The notes under the pieces were generated by a model. The model had not been told where the DNA came from. It saw nothing but the letters and a program-made list of their open reading frames with translations, and did no database searches. A stretch of 64,000 nucleotides of DNA, taken from Streptomyces lincolnensis. GTDB taxonomy: Bacteria > Actinomycetota > Actinomycetes > Streptomycetales > Streptomycetaceae. Where the stretch lies: the NCBI RefSeq assembly GCF_021173675.1, contig NZ_JAIHON010000010.1:310001-374000 (forward strand), in the 5' to 3' direction. Numbering within the stretch: position 1 is the first letter of the stretch; every line of letters starts with the position of its first letter. Positions 15,409 to 24,782 of the stretch are shown piece by piece. A program made the translations under genes and the position numbers.

Positions 15409-16788
15409 ATGAGTACCAGCTGGCGGCATCGGGCGGCGACCCATGCGAAGGCCGTCGAGTCCGCGGCGCTGCTCCTGCTGTTCGCCTTCTCCGTCGGCGG
15501 TGTCCTGCTCACCTGGGGGCTGTCGCCCAGGTCGCTGGAGCTGTGGCCCGGCATCGCCCTGTCGGCCCTCGCCTGCGCCGCGCTGTTCTGGCGGCGCGGC
15601 CGCCCCTTGCAGGTCCTCGCCGTCGTCACCGTGTTCACCATGGCGGCCGGGGCGCTCGGCTACCTTCTGACACCCCTGCTGATGGGGCCGCTCCTGGTCG
15701 CGCAGTACGCCGCGAGCGTGCGCGTCTCGCGCCGAGCCACCTGGAACAGCGCGCTGGCCGTCACCGGCTGCATGGTGGCCACCGGCCTGCTCCTGCCGTC
15801 CTTCCTCGACTCCGTGCTCTTCGCCGTCGTCAACCCGGCGGCATGGATCCTGCTGTTCGCGGCCCTCGGCAGCTACGTCCGGGTGCGCCGCGAGTACGCC
15901 GTGGCCCGCGCCGAGCACGCCGACCGCCGACGCGAGGAGGAGACACGGCACCGGGTGATCCAGGAACGGATGCGCATCGCCCGCGAACTGCACGACGTCG
16001 TCGCCCACCACCTGACCCTGGCCGACGCCCAGGCCGCCACCGCGAAGCACCTCGCGCGGACCCACCCCGACCAGGCCCTCGGGATCCTCGACAAGCTGCC
16101 GGAGACCACGGCCGCGGCCCTGCGCGAACTCAAGGCCACCGTCGGGCTCCTGCGCGAGGACACCGACTCCGCCGACGAGCTGGCCCCCGCGCCGGGACTG
16201 GACCGGCTCGCCGACCTGGTCGACTCCTGCGCGACGGCCGGCCTGGACGTCACCGTCACCGTGGAGGGGCCGCGACGCCCGCTCACCCCCGTCCTAGACC
16301 TGACGGCCTACCGGATCATCCAGGAGGCCCTCACCAACGTCACCAAGCACGCCGCCACGCGCACCGCGCGGCTCCGGCTCGCGTACACCCCGCGCTACCT
16401 GACCCTGACCGTCACCAACGACACCGCCGCCGGACGCCCGAGCACGACGCCAGGGCCCGGGAGCGGCTTCGGCCTGCTCACCATGCGCGAGCGTGCCGCC
16501 TCCGCGGGCGGCACCTTCCACGCGGGGCACCGCCCGCAGGGCGGCTTCCATGTCGCCTGCAGCCTCCCGCTCACCGGCTCCGCCACGAGCGACGAAACCC
16601 CCGCCATGAGCGAGGCGAGCCATGCCACGAGCGGCGCAAGCCACGCCACGCGTGACTGTCTCGGCACGGACGAAGGCCCCGCCACGAGCGGCGCAAGCCC
16701 CGCCACGCGCGACACTCTCGCCACGGACGCGAGCGACGCCACGGGCGACAAAGATCCCGCCACCAGCCACGAAAGCCCCGCCACATGA
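15409..16788 (+). CDS. NarL-type sensor histidine kinase with repetitive tail
   Basis: 459 aa. About five hydrophobic segments fill residues 18-155. The HisKA_3 dimerisation box has phosphoacceptor His195 (RELHDVVAHH), and the ATPase domain has the N-box near residue 305 (IIQEALTNVTKHA) and the GFGLLTMRERA G-box. The last 70 residues are a low-complexity, Ala/Ser/Thr/Asp-rich tail built partly on a 19-residue tandem repeat; no such tail is needed by the family. The ATG at 15409 is preferred, with GGAG 4 nt upstream. It overlaps the response regulator start by 4 nt (ATGA). Confidence 0.9.
   Translation: MSTSWRHRAATHAKAVESAALLLLFAFSVGGVLLTWGLSPRSLELWPGIALSALACAALFWRRGRPLQVLAVVTVFTMAAGALGYLLTPLLMGPLLVAQYAASVRVSRRATWNSALAVTGCMVATGLLLPSFLDSVLFAVVNPAAWILLFAALGSYVRVRREYAVARAEHADRRREEETRHRVIQERMRIARELHDVVAHHLTLADAQAATAKHLARTHPDQALGILDKLPETTAAALRELKATVGLLREDTDSADELAPAPGLDRLADLVDSCATAGLDVTVTVEGPRRPLTPVLDLTAYRIIQEALTNVTKHAATRTARLRLAYTPRYLTLTVTNDTAAGRPSTTPGPGSGFGLLTMRERAASAGGTFHAGHRPQGGFHVACSLPLTGSATSDETPAMSEASHATSGASHATRDCLGTDEGPATSGASPATRDTLATDASDATGDKDPATSHESPAT
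16624..16737 (+). repeat. 57-bp tandem repeat within the kinase gene
   Basis: Two adjacent 57-bp units (16624-16680 and 16681-16737) share the opening GCCACGAGCGGCGCAAGCC and most later positions. Each encodes a 19-residue unit, beginning A-T-S-G-A-S-[HP]-A-T-R-D. Degenerate A-T-rich echoes flank both sides. The repeat stays in frame. Confidence 0.8.
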
Positions 16789-17468
16789 CCATCCGCGTGC
16801 TGCTCGCCGACGACCAGGCCCTGCTGCGGGCCACCTTCCGCATCCTCATCGACTCGGTCGAGGACATGACGGTGATCGCGGAGGCCGCCGACGGGCAGGA
16901 GGCGGTCGACCTCACGGCGACCCACCGGCCCGACGTGGTCCTCATGGACATCCGGATGCCGAACCTCGACGGCGTCGCGGCCACCGCCGCCATCTGCGCC
17001 CGGCCGGATCTGTCGGACACCCACATCCTCGTCCTCACCACCTTCGAGAACGACGAGAACGTCGCCAAGGCCCTGCGCGCCGGCGCGAGCGGCTTCCTCG
17101 GCAAGGGCGTCAGCCCCGAGGTCCTGCTGTCGGGCATCCGTACCGTCGCGGTCGGCGAAGCCCTGCTCTCGCCCGGCGCCACCCGCGCCCTGATCACCCG
17201 TTTCCTGGCCTCGCCGGACACCGACGGCCTCCTCGCGGTCCCCGAGGCCGTCAAGGCGCTCACCGACCGGGAACGCGAGGTGATGTCCCTGGCCGCGCAC
17301 GGCAGGTCCAACACCGAGATCGCCGAGCACCTCGTCCTCAGCCCGCTGACCGTGCGCAGCCACATCCAGCGCGCCATGACCAAACTCGACGCCCGCGACC
17401 GCGCCCAACTCGTCGTCATCGCCTACCAGAGCGGACTGGTCAAACCCCGGCCGGACAACGGCGGTTGA
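16785..17468 (+). CDS. NarL/LuxR-family response regulator
   Basis: 227 aa. The receiver domain has the acidic pocket Asp9-Asp10, phosphoacceptor Asp55 (LMDIRMPN) and the T-T-F and K-G switch residues. The C-terminal LuxR-type HTH (about 155-215) reads LTDREREVMSLAAHG then NTEIAEHL. It is the cognate partner of the overlapping kinase gene. The target is unknown; the MMPL gene upstream is a natural candidate. Confidence 0.93.
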   Translation: MTIRVLLADDQALLRATFRILIDSVEDMTVIAEAADGQEAVDLTATHRPDVVLMDIRMPNLDGVAATAAICARPDLSDTHILVLTTFENDENVAKALRAGASGFLGKGVSPEVLLSGIRTVAVGEALLSPGATRALITRFLASPDTDGLLAVPEAVKALTDREREVMSLAAHGRSNTEIAEHLVLSPLTVRSHIQRAMTKLDARDRAQLVVIAYQSGLVKPRPDNGG

Positions 17469-17491
17469 GACAGGAGGGCGCCCTGAGGGGC

Positions 17492-18271
17492 TCACCACTC
17501 CGCGGGCCGCCCCTTGAGCTGTTCCCAGGAGCGGCGGTGGGCGCCGCGGGCCCGGTCGCTCGTCATGACGGCCGACAACTCCTCGTCCAGCGGATCGGCG
17601 AGCTCGGCGATGTCCCGCAGGACGCCGGCCTGAAGGGCGCGCTTGGTGAACGCGTACTGCTCGACGCAGTCCTCGGGGATCCGCCCGGCCAGCGCGACGG
17701 CCCGGTCCAGCAGGTCGCCGGCCGGTGCCAGTTCGTGCACCATGCCCAGGGCGTGCGCCTGCTCCGGGGTGAAGACCTCCCCCAGAAGGCAGGCGCGGGA
17801 GGCGACGGGGGCGCCCCAGGCATGGGTGAGCATCCGGACGTAGACCGCGGGCATCGGGATGCCGATGGGCACCTCGTTCAGCCCGAAGCGGGCTCCCTCG
17901 GCGACGGCGATCCGGTGGTCACAGACCGCGGCGGTGATCAGCCCGCCCGCGAAGGCGTGTCCGTTGACCGCGGCGACGGTCGGGCGCGGATAGGTGAACA
18001 GCCGCATGTTCGTGGCCCGGTACTCCTGGAACCAGGGGGTGAGGGCCTCCGGGTGGCGCGCGAAGAGCGGGAAGTGCTCGTCGAGGTCGAGGCCGGCGGA
18101 GAAGCGGGAGCCGGTGCCGGTCAGGACGACGGGGGAGTCGGCGTGGTCGCGTTCGAGGCGGTCGAAGGCGTCGTGCAGGTCGGCGAAGAAGGCCCGGTTC
18201 TGCGCGTTGACCGGGTTGGTCGTCATGGTCACGACGGCGACACGGCCACGTCGCTCGATGGTCCAGCTCAT
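17492..18271 (-). CDS. Enoyl-CoA hydratase/isomerase family protein
   Basis: 259 aa crotonase-fold protein. The oxyanion-hole segments are SRFSAGLDLDEH (about 54-65) and NGHAFAGGLITAAVCD (about 103-118). The usual catalytic Glu pair of true hydratases is not clearly present, so an isomerase, hydrolase or other crotonase reaction is possible. The start at 18271 overlaps the stop of the upstream dehydrogenase gene by 4 nt, so both are translated together. The pair is divergent from a TetR regulator across three operators. Confidence 0.85.
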   Translation of the reverse strand: MSWTIERRGRVAVVTMTTNPVNAQNRAFFADLHDAFDRLERDHADSPVVLTGTGSRFSAGLDLDEHFPLFARHPEALTPWFQEYRATNMRLFTYPRPTVAAVNGHAFAGGLITAAVCDHRIAVAEGARFGLNEVPIGIPMPAVYVRMLTHAWGAPVASRACLLGEVFTPEQAHALGMVHELAPAGDLLDRAVALAGRIPEDCVEQYAFTKRALQAGVLRDIAELADPLDEELSAVMTSDRARGAHRRSWEQLKGRPAEW

Positions 18272-19182
18272 CCCGGGTGCTCCGTTCCGTTCGGTACGGC
18301 AGTGCCCGGCCGGCCGTCGGTGCGGGCCTCCAGCGCGTGCAGTACGGCCACCATGTCCTCGTCGCCGTGGCCCTGCGCCACGGTTTCCCGGAACAGGGTG
18401 TGACAGGCGTCCAGAAGCGGGGACGCCAGCCCGGCCTTTCGGGCGGCCTCGGCGATCAGCCGGTTGTTCTCCAGGACGTTCACGGCCGCGGCCTGGACCG
18501 CGAAGTCGCGGGACATCAGCTTGGGGGCCTTCGCACGGGAGACGGCACTGGCCATCGGGCCCGCGTCCAGGACGTCCCGCAGCAGGCCCTGGTCGAGCCC
18601 GTGCCGGTCGGCGAAATGGAAGGCCTCGGCCAGCCCGGTGGCCAGGGTGATCAGGAACAGGTTCACCGAGAACTTCATCAGCAGCGCCCCCGGGACCGCA
18701 CCGCAGTCGAACAGTTCCCGGCACACGGGCGCCAGCAGAGGCCGTACGGCGGCCACGGCGCCGGCGTCGCCCGCCAGCATGCCGACCAGCTCACCCTGCT
18801 CGGCCGGGAGGCGGGAACCGGAGACCGGCGCCTCGACATACCTCCCGCCCGCCGCCCGGATGTCGTCCTGGAGGCCGCCCGAGTACTCGGCCGAGGTCGT
18901 GCCCATGTGGACCACGGTGCGTCCGGCGACGCGCGCGGCGAAGTCCGGGGTGCCGCGCCCGACCACCTCGTCGACGGCGGCCTCGTCGGCCAGCATCAGG
19001 AACACGGTGCCGGCCCGGTCGAAGACCTCGGCGGGGCTCGCGGCGACCTCGGCTCCGGCGGCGCGCAGCGGCTCGCACCTGGCGGGCGTCCGGTTCCAGA
19101 CGACGAGGGGTGTCCCCGCGCGGGCGAGGTTGAGGGCCATGGGCTCTCCCATGGTCCCGAGGCCGACGAAACCGACGTACAC
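18268..19182 (-). CDS. 3-hydroxyisobutyrate dehydrogenase-like NAD(P)-dependent oxidoreductase
   Basis: 304 aa beta-hydroxyacid dehydrogenase. The N-terminal Rossmann motif is GFVGLGTMG (residues 4-12). The substrate-binding stretch reads VEAPVSGS, and the catalytic Lys is at about position 170 (ALLMKFSVN). The GTG at 19182 is chosen because the cofactor motif should begin within a few residues of the start; the frame opens 16 codons earlier without support. The partner crotonase gene suggests a short-chain acyl-CoA or hydroxy-acid pathway. Confidence 0.85.
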   Translation of the reverse strand: MYVGFVGLGTMGEPMALNLARAGTPLVVWNRTPARCEPLRAAGAEVAASPAEVFDRAGTVFLMLADEAAVDEVVGRGTPDFAARVAGRTVVHMGTTSAEYSGGLQDDIRAAGGRYVEAPVSGSRLPAEQGELVGMLAGDAGAVAAVRPLLAPVCRELFDCGAVPGALLMKFSVNLFLITLATGLAEAFHFADRHGLDQGLLRDVLDAGPMASAVSRAKAPKLMSRDFAVQAAAVNVLENNRLIAEAARKAGLASPLLDACHTLFRETVAQGHGDEDMVAVLHALEARTDGRPGTAVPNGTEHPG

Positions 19183-19233
19183 GACGCACCGCCTTCTCTG
19201 GACCGGGCAGCGGAGCCGCCCCCGGGTCACTGG

Positions 19234-19311
19234 CTATGACAGCGGTCATAGTAGTGCGGGACTATGACAGCGGTCATAGGGTTGGTGCGGGAACTATGAC
19301 GGTGGTCATGA
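19234..19311. promoter_or_regulatory. Three tandem TetR-type operators
   Basis: The 18-bp inverted repeat CTATGACAGCGGTCATAG occurs exactly at 19234-19251 and again at 19262-19279. A variant, CTATGACGGTGGTCATGA, follows at 19294-19311. The spacings are 28 and 32 bp. They fill the divergent region between the hydroxyisobutyrate dehydrogenase-like operon and the TetR gene, the expected place for an autoregulating TetR repressor. Confidence 0.82.
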
Positions 19312-19347
19312 GGTGGCGCGGGAACTGGCACGAGGTGGTGGTCGAAG

Positions 19348-19944
19348 ATGACGGTGGCCGAACGAGGCCCGCGCGAACGGATGGTCTTCAGCGCGGCGCA
19401 GCTCATCCGGCGCGACGGGGTCGCCGCCACCGGGATGCGGGAGGTGGCCGCCCACGCCGGGGCGCCGCGCGGTTCGCTCCAGCACTACTTTCCCGGCGGC
19501 AAGGAACAGCTCGTCAACGAGGCGGTGGACTGGGCGGGCCGGTACGCGGGCCGGCGGGTCGCCCGGTTCCTCGCGGCGCTGCCCGAGCCGACGCCCAGCG
19601 GGCTGTTCGCGGAGATGGTGCGGCAGTGGACCGACGAGTACGAGACCGCCGGTTTCGCCAGGGGCTGCCCCGTGGCGGCCGCCACGGTGGACTGCGCCGA
19701 GTCCACCGCGTCCACCCGGGAGGCGGCGGCCGCCGCCTTCGCGACCTGGACCGAGCCGGTGGCGCGGGCCCTGGTGGACCTGGGCGTGCCGAAGGAGCGG
19801 GCCGGCGCGCTCGCCACCCTCATGATCAGCGCGGTGGAGGGGGCGATCCTGCTGGCCCGGGCCCAGCAGGACGTCGGGCCGCTGACGACCGTGGCCCGGG
19901 AGCTCGGTCCCCTCCTCGACGCGGCGGTGACCAGGGACGACTGA
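19348..19944 (+). CDS. TetR-family regulator (LmrA/YxaF-like)
   Basis: 198 aa. The N-terminal TetR HTH spans about residues 8-55, with GVAATGMREVAAHAGAPRGSLQHYFPGG, the typical form of the LmrA/YxaF subgroup. The C-terminal ligand domain contains the FARGCPVAA segment seen in that subgroup. The ATG at 19348 lies 36 bp after the third operator. It probably represses itself and the divergent crotonase/dehydrogenase operon; the ligand is unknown. Confidence 0.9.
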   Translation: MTVAERGPRERMVFSAAQLIRRDGVAATGMREVAAHAGAPRGSLQHYFPGGKEQLVNEAVDWAGRYAGRRVARFLAALPEPTPSGLFAEMVRQWTDEYETAGFARGCPVAAATVDCAESTASTREAAAAAFATWTEPVARALVDLGVPKERAGALATLMISAVEGAILLARAQQDVGPLTTVARELGPLLDAAVTRDD

Positions 19945-19987
19945 CCACCGCAACGACCAGGGACGACCGACCACCGCGGCCCCGGCC

Positions 19988-21172
19988 CTACCCCAGCGTG
20001 TCCAGGAACTTCCCGAGCCGCGCGATGCCCTCACGGAGATCGCCGGCCGAGGCCGCGTACGACAGCCGCACGTGGCTGTCCGCGGTGCCGACACCGAAGT
20101 CCCGGCCCGGCGTGAGGGCCACGTGGGCCTCCCGCAGCGCCCGCTCGCAGAACTCCCACGAGCTCAGCCCCGTGCCGCTGACGTCGAAGTAGACGTAGAA
20201 GGCGCCGTCGGGCGGGACGGGCACCGGCAGGCCGATGCGCTCCAGGCCGTCGAGGACGAGCGCGCGCCGCTCGCCGAACTCGACCCGGCGGGACTCGCAG
20301 ACCGCGAGCGACTCGGCGGTGAAGCAGGACAGCGCGGCGTGCTGGGCCGGAGTGGACGCGCACAGGAAGTAGTTCTGCGCCAGCCGTTCCATCGCCGGCA
20401 CCAGCACCTCGGGGACCACGCACCAGCCCAGCCGCCAGCCCGTCATGCCGAAGTACTTCGAGAAACTGTTGATGACGACGGCGTCCGGGTCGTACGACAG
20501 CGCGCTGCGCGGCGGCCTGCCCCGCTCGTCGTGGTCGCCGAGGTTGAGGTAGATCTCGTCGACGATCCGCCACGCACCACGCTCACGGGCCAGCCCGCAC
20601 AGCGCCGCGAGCTCGTCGGCCGGTACCGAGGTGCCCGTCGGGTTCGACGGGGTGGCGATCATCAGGCCGCGGGTGCCGTCCGTCCAGTGCGCGCGCACCG
20701 ACGCCGTGTCCAGCTGGAACCGCGTCGCGGCCGTGGTGGGCACGAGACCGACCCGGGCGCCGAAGCTCTCGACGATCTGCCGGTTGCAGGGATACGACGG
20801 ATCCGCGATCAGCACCTCGTCGCCGGGATCGACCAGTGCGGCGGTGGCCAGCACCAGCGCGGCCGACGCCCCCGCCGTCACGACGACCCGGCTCGGGTCG
20901 ACCTCGACGTCGTGCTGATCCGCGTAGAACCCCGCGATCGCCTGCCGCAGCGCGGGCAGTCCGAGCGCCGCGGTGTAGGCCATCGGCCGCCCGTCCATGA
21001 CCTCCCGCATCGCCTCCCGCACGGCGGGCGGCGCGCCGAAGTCCGGCTCGCCCAGGTTGAGTCTGACGACGTGGTGCCCCTCGGCTTCCAGCGCGGCGGC
21101 GTGCTTGCCGAACTCCATGGCGTAGAAGGGGGCGACGGCCTGGGCACGTCGCGAGATCCGTACGGTGCTCAT
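19988..21172 (-). CDS. Class I/II PLP-dependent aminotransferase
   Basis: 394 aa, usual length for aspartate aminotransferase-fold enzymes. The PLP Schiff-base Lys is Lys239 (NSFSKYFGMTGWRLGW). Asn177 of TPSNPTGT and Asp205 of VDEIY contact the cofactor, and the substrate-carboxylate Arg is in the C-terminal SHVRLSY. The specificity cannot be told from sequence. It stands alone, convergent with the TetR gene, and its start is separated by about 80 bp from the glycosyltransferase gene. Confidence 0.9.
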   Translation of the reverse strand: MSTVRISRRAQAVAPFYAMEFGKHAAALEAEGHHVVRLNLGEPDFGAPPAVREAMREVMDGRPMAYTAALGLPALRQAIAGFYADQHDVEVDPSRVVVTAGASAALVLATAALVDPGDEVLIADPSYPCNRQIVESFGARVGLVPTTAATRFQLDTASVRAHWTDGTRGLMIATPSNPTGTSVPADELAALCGLARERGAWRIVDEIYLNLGDHDERGRPPRSALSYDPDAVVINSFSKYFGMTGWRLGWCVVPEVLVPAMERLAQNYFLCASTPAQHAALSCFTAESLAVCESRRVEFGERRALVLDGLERIGLPVPVPPDGAFYVYFDVSGTGLSSWEFCERALREAHVALTPGRDFGVGTADSHVRLSYAASAGDLREGIARLGKFLDTLG

Positions 21173-21252
21173 ACCGCCACCTCCACCGGTGCGGGGCCGC
21201 TGCGCGCGAGTTGCTTCATGTCGTCTTCCTGGGTCGGCGATCAGAGGCGAGC

Positions 21253-22470
21253 TTACGCACCTCGCGCGATCAGTCGCCGGGCGGCGACCAGAGCACCGTC
21301 GGTGCGCATGGACGCGGCGACCGTCCGGGCCCGTTCGGCGACCTCGGCGCCGAGGGCGTGGCGGAGAGCGGTGAGGAGGGTGTCGGCGGTGGGTGTTCCG
21401 GGGGCGTGTGCGCGGCCGATACCGAGGTGGTCGACGCGGTGGGCGAAGGAGAACTGGTCGAATCCCTGCGGGACGACCACCTGCGGGACCCCGGACAGGG
21501 CGGCCGCGGTGGTCGTGCCGGCGCCGCCGTGGTGGATCACGGCGGCGACCCTGCGGAACAGTTCCCGCTGGTTCACCTCGCCGACCAGTAGACAGTCCGG
21601 CGCGTCGTCCACGAGGGACAGCTCCGCCCAGCCGCTGGAGAGGACCAGGCGCAGCCCCAGCGCGCGAGCCGCGTCGAGCACGCTCTTCGTCACGCCCTCC
21701 GGCGCGCGCCCGCTGCCGAACCCGCAGTACAGGGGCGGCTCGCCGGCGTCGAGGAAGCTCTCCAGCTCACCGGAGAGCGGCCGGGTGTCCGGCAGCAGCC
21801 AGGCCCCGGTCTGGACGACGGCCGGTCCGGTCGAGGACGTGCGCGGCCACGGGGCCAGGACCGGATCGGCGGCCAGCCAGGGGGCGTCGGTGAAGATGTG
21901 GCCTCGTACGTCCTCGACCGGAGGCAGACCCACCGTCGCCCGCCGCGCGTTGAGCGCGTCCCGGAAACCGGCGTTCCAGCGTTCGGCGTCCTGCGCCCAC
22001 AGTGCCCGGTTGTCGGCCGTCCCGTCCCCCGGCTGCTGCCCGAGGGAGCCGAAGACGGGCGGCGCGTGGTGCTCGGACGGCAGGGTGACCGGGGCGAACG
22101 CGGCGTAGACGTAGCCGATGCCCCGCAGCTCGGCCACCGAGTGCGCGGCGACGGCCAGCCCTCCGCCTGCCACGACGACATCGCAGCCCTCCGCCGCCGC
22201 GCCGACCGCCTCGAACTGCGCGGCGACCGTGCCCTCGATCATCTGGCGTCGCTGCTCGGGCGTGAGGACGGTCCCGGCGCTCTGCTTGGCGGTTCCGCGT
22301 AGTTCGGGGCCCACGGGCAGGTACGTCACGCCCAGCGACTCGGCCCACTGCCGGAAGTCCGGCGGCGCGCACACCAGGGCGTCGTGCCCCAGTTCCCGCA
22401 GCTGTCGGGCCAGTGCGACAACCGGCTGGACCTCGCCGCGCGAGCCGATCGTCGACAGAAGAACACGCAT
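21253..22470 (-). CDS. GT1 glycosyltransferase, macrolide/natural-product type
   Basis: 405 aa GT-B fold enzyme. The N-terminal domain opens with MRVLLSTIGSRGEVQPVVALA, the C-terminal domain has the nucleotide-sugar motif HHGGAGTTTAAALSGVPQVVVP and then the D-Q pair (GFDQFSFAHRV). This pattern matches the family that glycosylates macrolides, sterols or aglycones. The ATG at 22470 has GGAGGGGAGC upstream. No biosynthetic cluster surrounds it, so a detoxifying or tailoring role by glucosylation is possible. The upstream 128 bp hold its promoter. Confidence 0.88.
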   Translation of the reverse strand: MRVLLSTIGSRGEVQPVVALARQLRELGHDALVCAPPDFRQWAESLGVTYLPVGPELRGTAKQSAGTVLTPEQRRQMIEGTVAAQFEAVGAAAEGCDVVVAGGGLAVAAHSVAELRGIGYVYAAFAPVTLPSEHHAPPVFGSLGQQPGDGTADNRALWAQDAERWNAGFRDALNARRATVGLPPVEDVRGHIFTDAPWLAADPVLAPWPRTSSTGPAVVQTGAWLLPDTRPLSGELESFLDAGEPPLYCGFGSGRAPEGVTKSVLDAARALGLRLVLSSGWAELSLVDDAPDCLLVGEVNQRELFRRVAAVIHHGGAGTTTAAALSGVPQVVVPQGFDQFSFAHRVDHLGIGRAHAPGTPTADTLLTALRHALGAEVAERARTVAASMRTDGALVAARRLIARGA

Positions 22471-22598
22471 TTCGCTCCCCTCCGGCACCGGGGGCCCGGC
22501 GCGCGAGGAGCGAGTGTGCCCGGGATGGGGGATCTTGTGGCAAGACCCCCCAGCTGATATATGGATGGAAGGACGACAAGGCGACCGTGCAACCGCTG

Positions 22599-24746
22599 TC
22601 ACGACCTCAGGCGGACGAGCAGTACAGCGGGCGTAGCCGGCAGCGACACCCGCAGTCCGTCCCCGTCCCACACCGCTGTACCGCCGCCCGGAGCGGACGG
22701 GTGCAGCACCTCCGCCGTGACCTGACGGCCCGCCAGATGCCGTACGGGAAGCCGGAGTTCGTCCGCCCCGCCCCGCCGCCACACCAGCATGTACGACACC
22801 AGGTCACCCGGCACCCGCATCCCCAGGGCCAGCCACTCGTCCGTCCAGCCGGGCAGGCCCAGCGGCCAGAAGGGGACGGCGGTCGGGAGGTCCGGGCGGA
22901 TCGCCTTGTACACGGTCAACGCGTCGCGTACCAGGCCGAGTTGGTGCTCGGACATGCGGTCGAGATGGCCGGACAGGTGGACCCGGCCGAGCAGCGCCCC
23001 GCCGAGGGTGAAGGTGATCAGGTCGTCGTCGAACTCGGGCTGCGGGTAGGCCCAGACGGCACCCTGCTCGGGCGGGACGGCGGTGGGGGCGGCGGCGGAG
23101 ATCGCCGGATAGAGCAGCGAGTCCTGCTGGTCGCTGGTGGACTGGAGCTGGGAGACGGCGAGGGAGGCGCCGTCCATGCGCATGCCGCCCGAGGCGCAGT
23201 TCTCGATCACCAGCTCCGGGTACCGGTCGAGGACGTCGGACAGCCAGTCCAGGTAGGCCTGGGCGTGGCCCAGCAGCCCGGCGCCCGGGGCGATGTCCCC
23301 GGGACCGCAGGTGCCGGGATCGACCACGATGTTGTAGTCGAGCTTGAGATAGCCCACGCCCCAGTCGCCGACGATCCGGTCCACCGTCTTGTCGAGGTGG
23401 GCGCGGGCGGCCGGATGCCGCAGGTCGAGCTGGTGGCGGCCCTGCTCGGCGAGGCGCACCCCGTCCCGCTGGAAGAAGGCGTCCGGGGGCAGCTCCGCCA
23501 CCAGCGGGCTGTGTACGCCGATGACCTCCGGCTCCAGCCACAGGCCGGGCACCATGCCGCGTTCCTTGATGCGCTCCAGGACCGCCCGCAGGCCGCCGTC
23601 GGGAAAGCGCCGGGTCGAGGGCTGCCAGGCGCCCACGCTGTTCCACCAGCCGCCGTCCGCCGAGTCGTCGTACCAGCCGGAGTCGATGCAGAAGTACTCC
23701 GCGCCGGCCTCGGCGGCCGCGTCGATCAGCGGCAGCAGCTTGGCCGTGGTCGGGTCACCCATCAGGGTGTTCATGTAGTCGTTGAAGACGACGGGCAGCG
23801 CGGTGTGGTCCGGGTGCGGACGGCGTGCCGTACGGCGGTACGAGGTCAGGGCGGCCAGGGCGTCGTCGAACCCGGAGCCCAGGGCCAGCACCCCCGCCAC
23901 CGTGGTGAACTCCTCGCCCGGCGCCAGCCGGACCCGCCACTGGTGCTCGGCGTCGGTGGGTCCGTTCAGCGCCAGATGCGTGCCGCCGGCGTGTTCGCCC
24001 AGGTCCCAGCGCCAGCCGGCCGGGGACTCGATCTGCCACAGCCAGGTGCGGCCCCCGTCCCGCTCGGTGAGCGCGCCCATCGGAAGATGGCCGTCGGTGG
24101 GCCAGCTGCCGCGCCCGGCCAGCGCGAGGGCGGCCCGGCTGTCGTGCTGGTGGGCGCCGACGTTGATGTCGGCGATGGTGGCCCGCAGCGGCTCGGCGTA
24201 CCAACGGCACTCCGCCAGCCAGTCGTTGCGTGCCCGGTGGACGTCGAGCGCGTCGGGGGAGGGCAGGCCGCCGAGCAGCAGACTGCTGACGGACTGCACG
24301 ACCAGCGGCTCGGCGCCCTCGTTGCGCAGTCGCACCCGGGAGCGCAGCACCGGCAGTCCGACGGGGGACGTCAGTTCCACGAACGCGGTCAACCCGGTGC
24401 CGACGTCGTGGAGTTCGACGGTCAGCCACTCCCGGTCACCCGCCTGGTCACCCTCGCGGCCGGCGCGGTGGGCCCGGTATCTGAGCCGGTTGCCGAGAGC
24501 CGTGCCGGTGAAACGCGGGCCGGACCAGCCGCTGCCGTGCCCGAGGGCGGTCAACTCGACAAGGGGCAGGGCGGATTCGCGGTCCACCCGGTCACCCGAA
24601 CCACCCACCCCGTCACTCGACCCACCCACCCGAACCAACCGCAACGTCCCATCCCCGGCGACGGCGAACTCGGTCTCCAGACCCGCGTGCCCCCAAGTGA
24701 ACGTGCCCGACGTGTCGTTGAGTGCCGCGTCCGCCATACCGGTCAA
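22599..24746 (-). CDS. GH36 alpha-galactosidase
   Basis: 715 aa. The N-terminal beta-supersandwich is followed by the catalytic barrel. The nucleophile Asp470 lies in YLKLDYN, the acid/base Asp539 in STSDQQD, and Trp/Glu of GLWLEPE binds substrate. There is no signal peptide, so it acts on imported oligosaccharide. The TTG at 24746 is 7 nt from GGGAG and is used here; an ATG three codons later (24737) is an alternative. It is divergent from a LacI regulator with two operators, and next to an ABC sugar importer, which fits uptake and hydrolysis of alpha-galactosides such as melibiose or raffinose. Confidence 0.9.
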   Translation of the reverse strand: MTGMADAALNDTSGTFTWGHAGLETEFAVAGDGTLRLVRVGGSSDGVGGSGDRVDRESALPLVELTALGHGSGWSGPRFTGTALGNRLRYRAHRAGREGDQAGDREWLTVELHDVGTGLTAFVELTSPVGLPVLRSRVRLRNEGAEPLVVQSVSSLLLGGLPSPDALDVHRARNDWLAECRWYAEPLRATIADINVGAHQHDSRAALALAGRGSWPTDGHLPMGALTERDGGRTWLWQIESPAGWRWDLGEHAGGTHLALNGPTDAEHQWRVRLAPGEEFTTVAGVLALGSGFDDALAALTSYRRTARRPHPDHTALPVVFNDYMNTLMGDPTTAKLLPLIDAAAEAGAEYFCIDSGWYDDSADGGWWNSVGAWQPSTRRFPDGGLRAVLERIKERGMVPGLWLEPEVIGVHSPLVAELPPDAFFQRDGVRLAEQGRHQLDLRHPAARAHLDKTVDRIVGDWGVGYLKLDYNIVVDPGTCGPGDIAPGAGLLGHAQAYLDWLSDVLDRYPELVIENCASGGMRMDGASLAVSQLQSTSDQQDSLLYPAISAAAPTAVPPEQGAVWAYPQPEFDDDLITFTLGGALLGRVHLSGHLDRMSEHQLGLVRDALTVYKAIRPDLPTAVPFWPLGLPGWTDEWLALGMRVPGDLVSYMLVWRRGGADELRLPVRHLAGRQVTAEVLHPSAPGGGTAVWDGDGLRVSLPATPAVLLVRLRS

Positions 24747-24782
24747 GGTGCTTCTCCCTCGTGAATCCCTCGTTACGTTCTC

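Noticed and set aside
13062..15641. An 859-codon antisense frame across the MMPL gene
   Set aside because: The encoded sequence is Arg/Gly/Gln-rich and without domains; the plus-strand MMPL protein explains the region.
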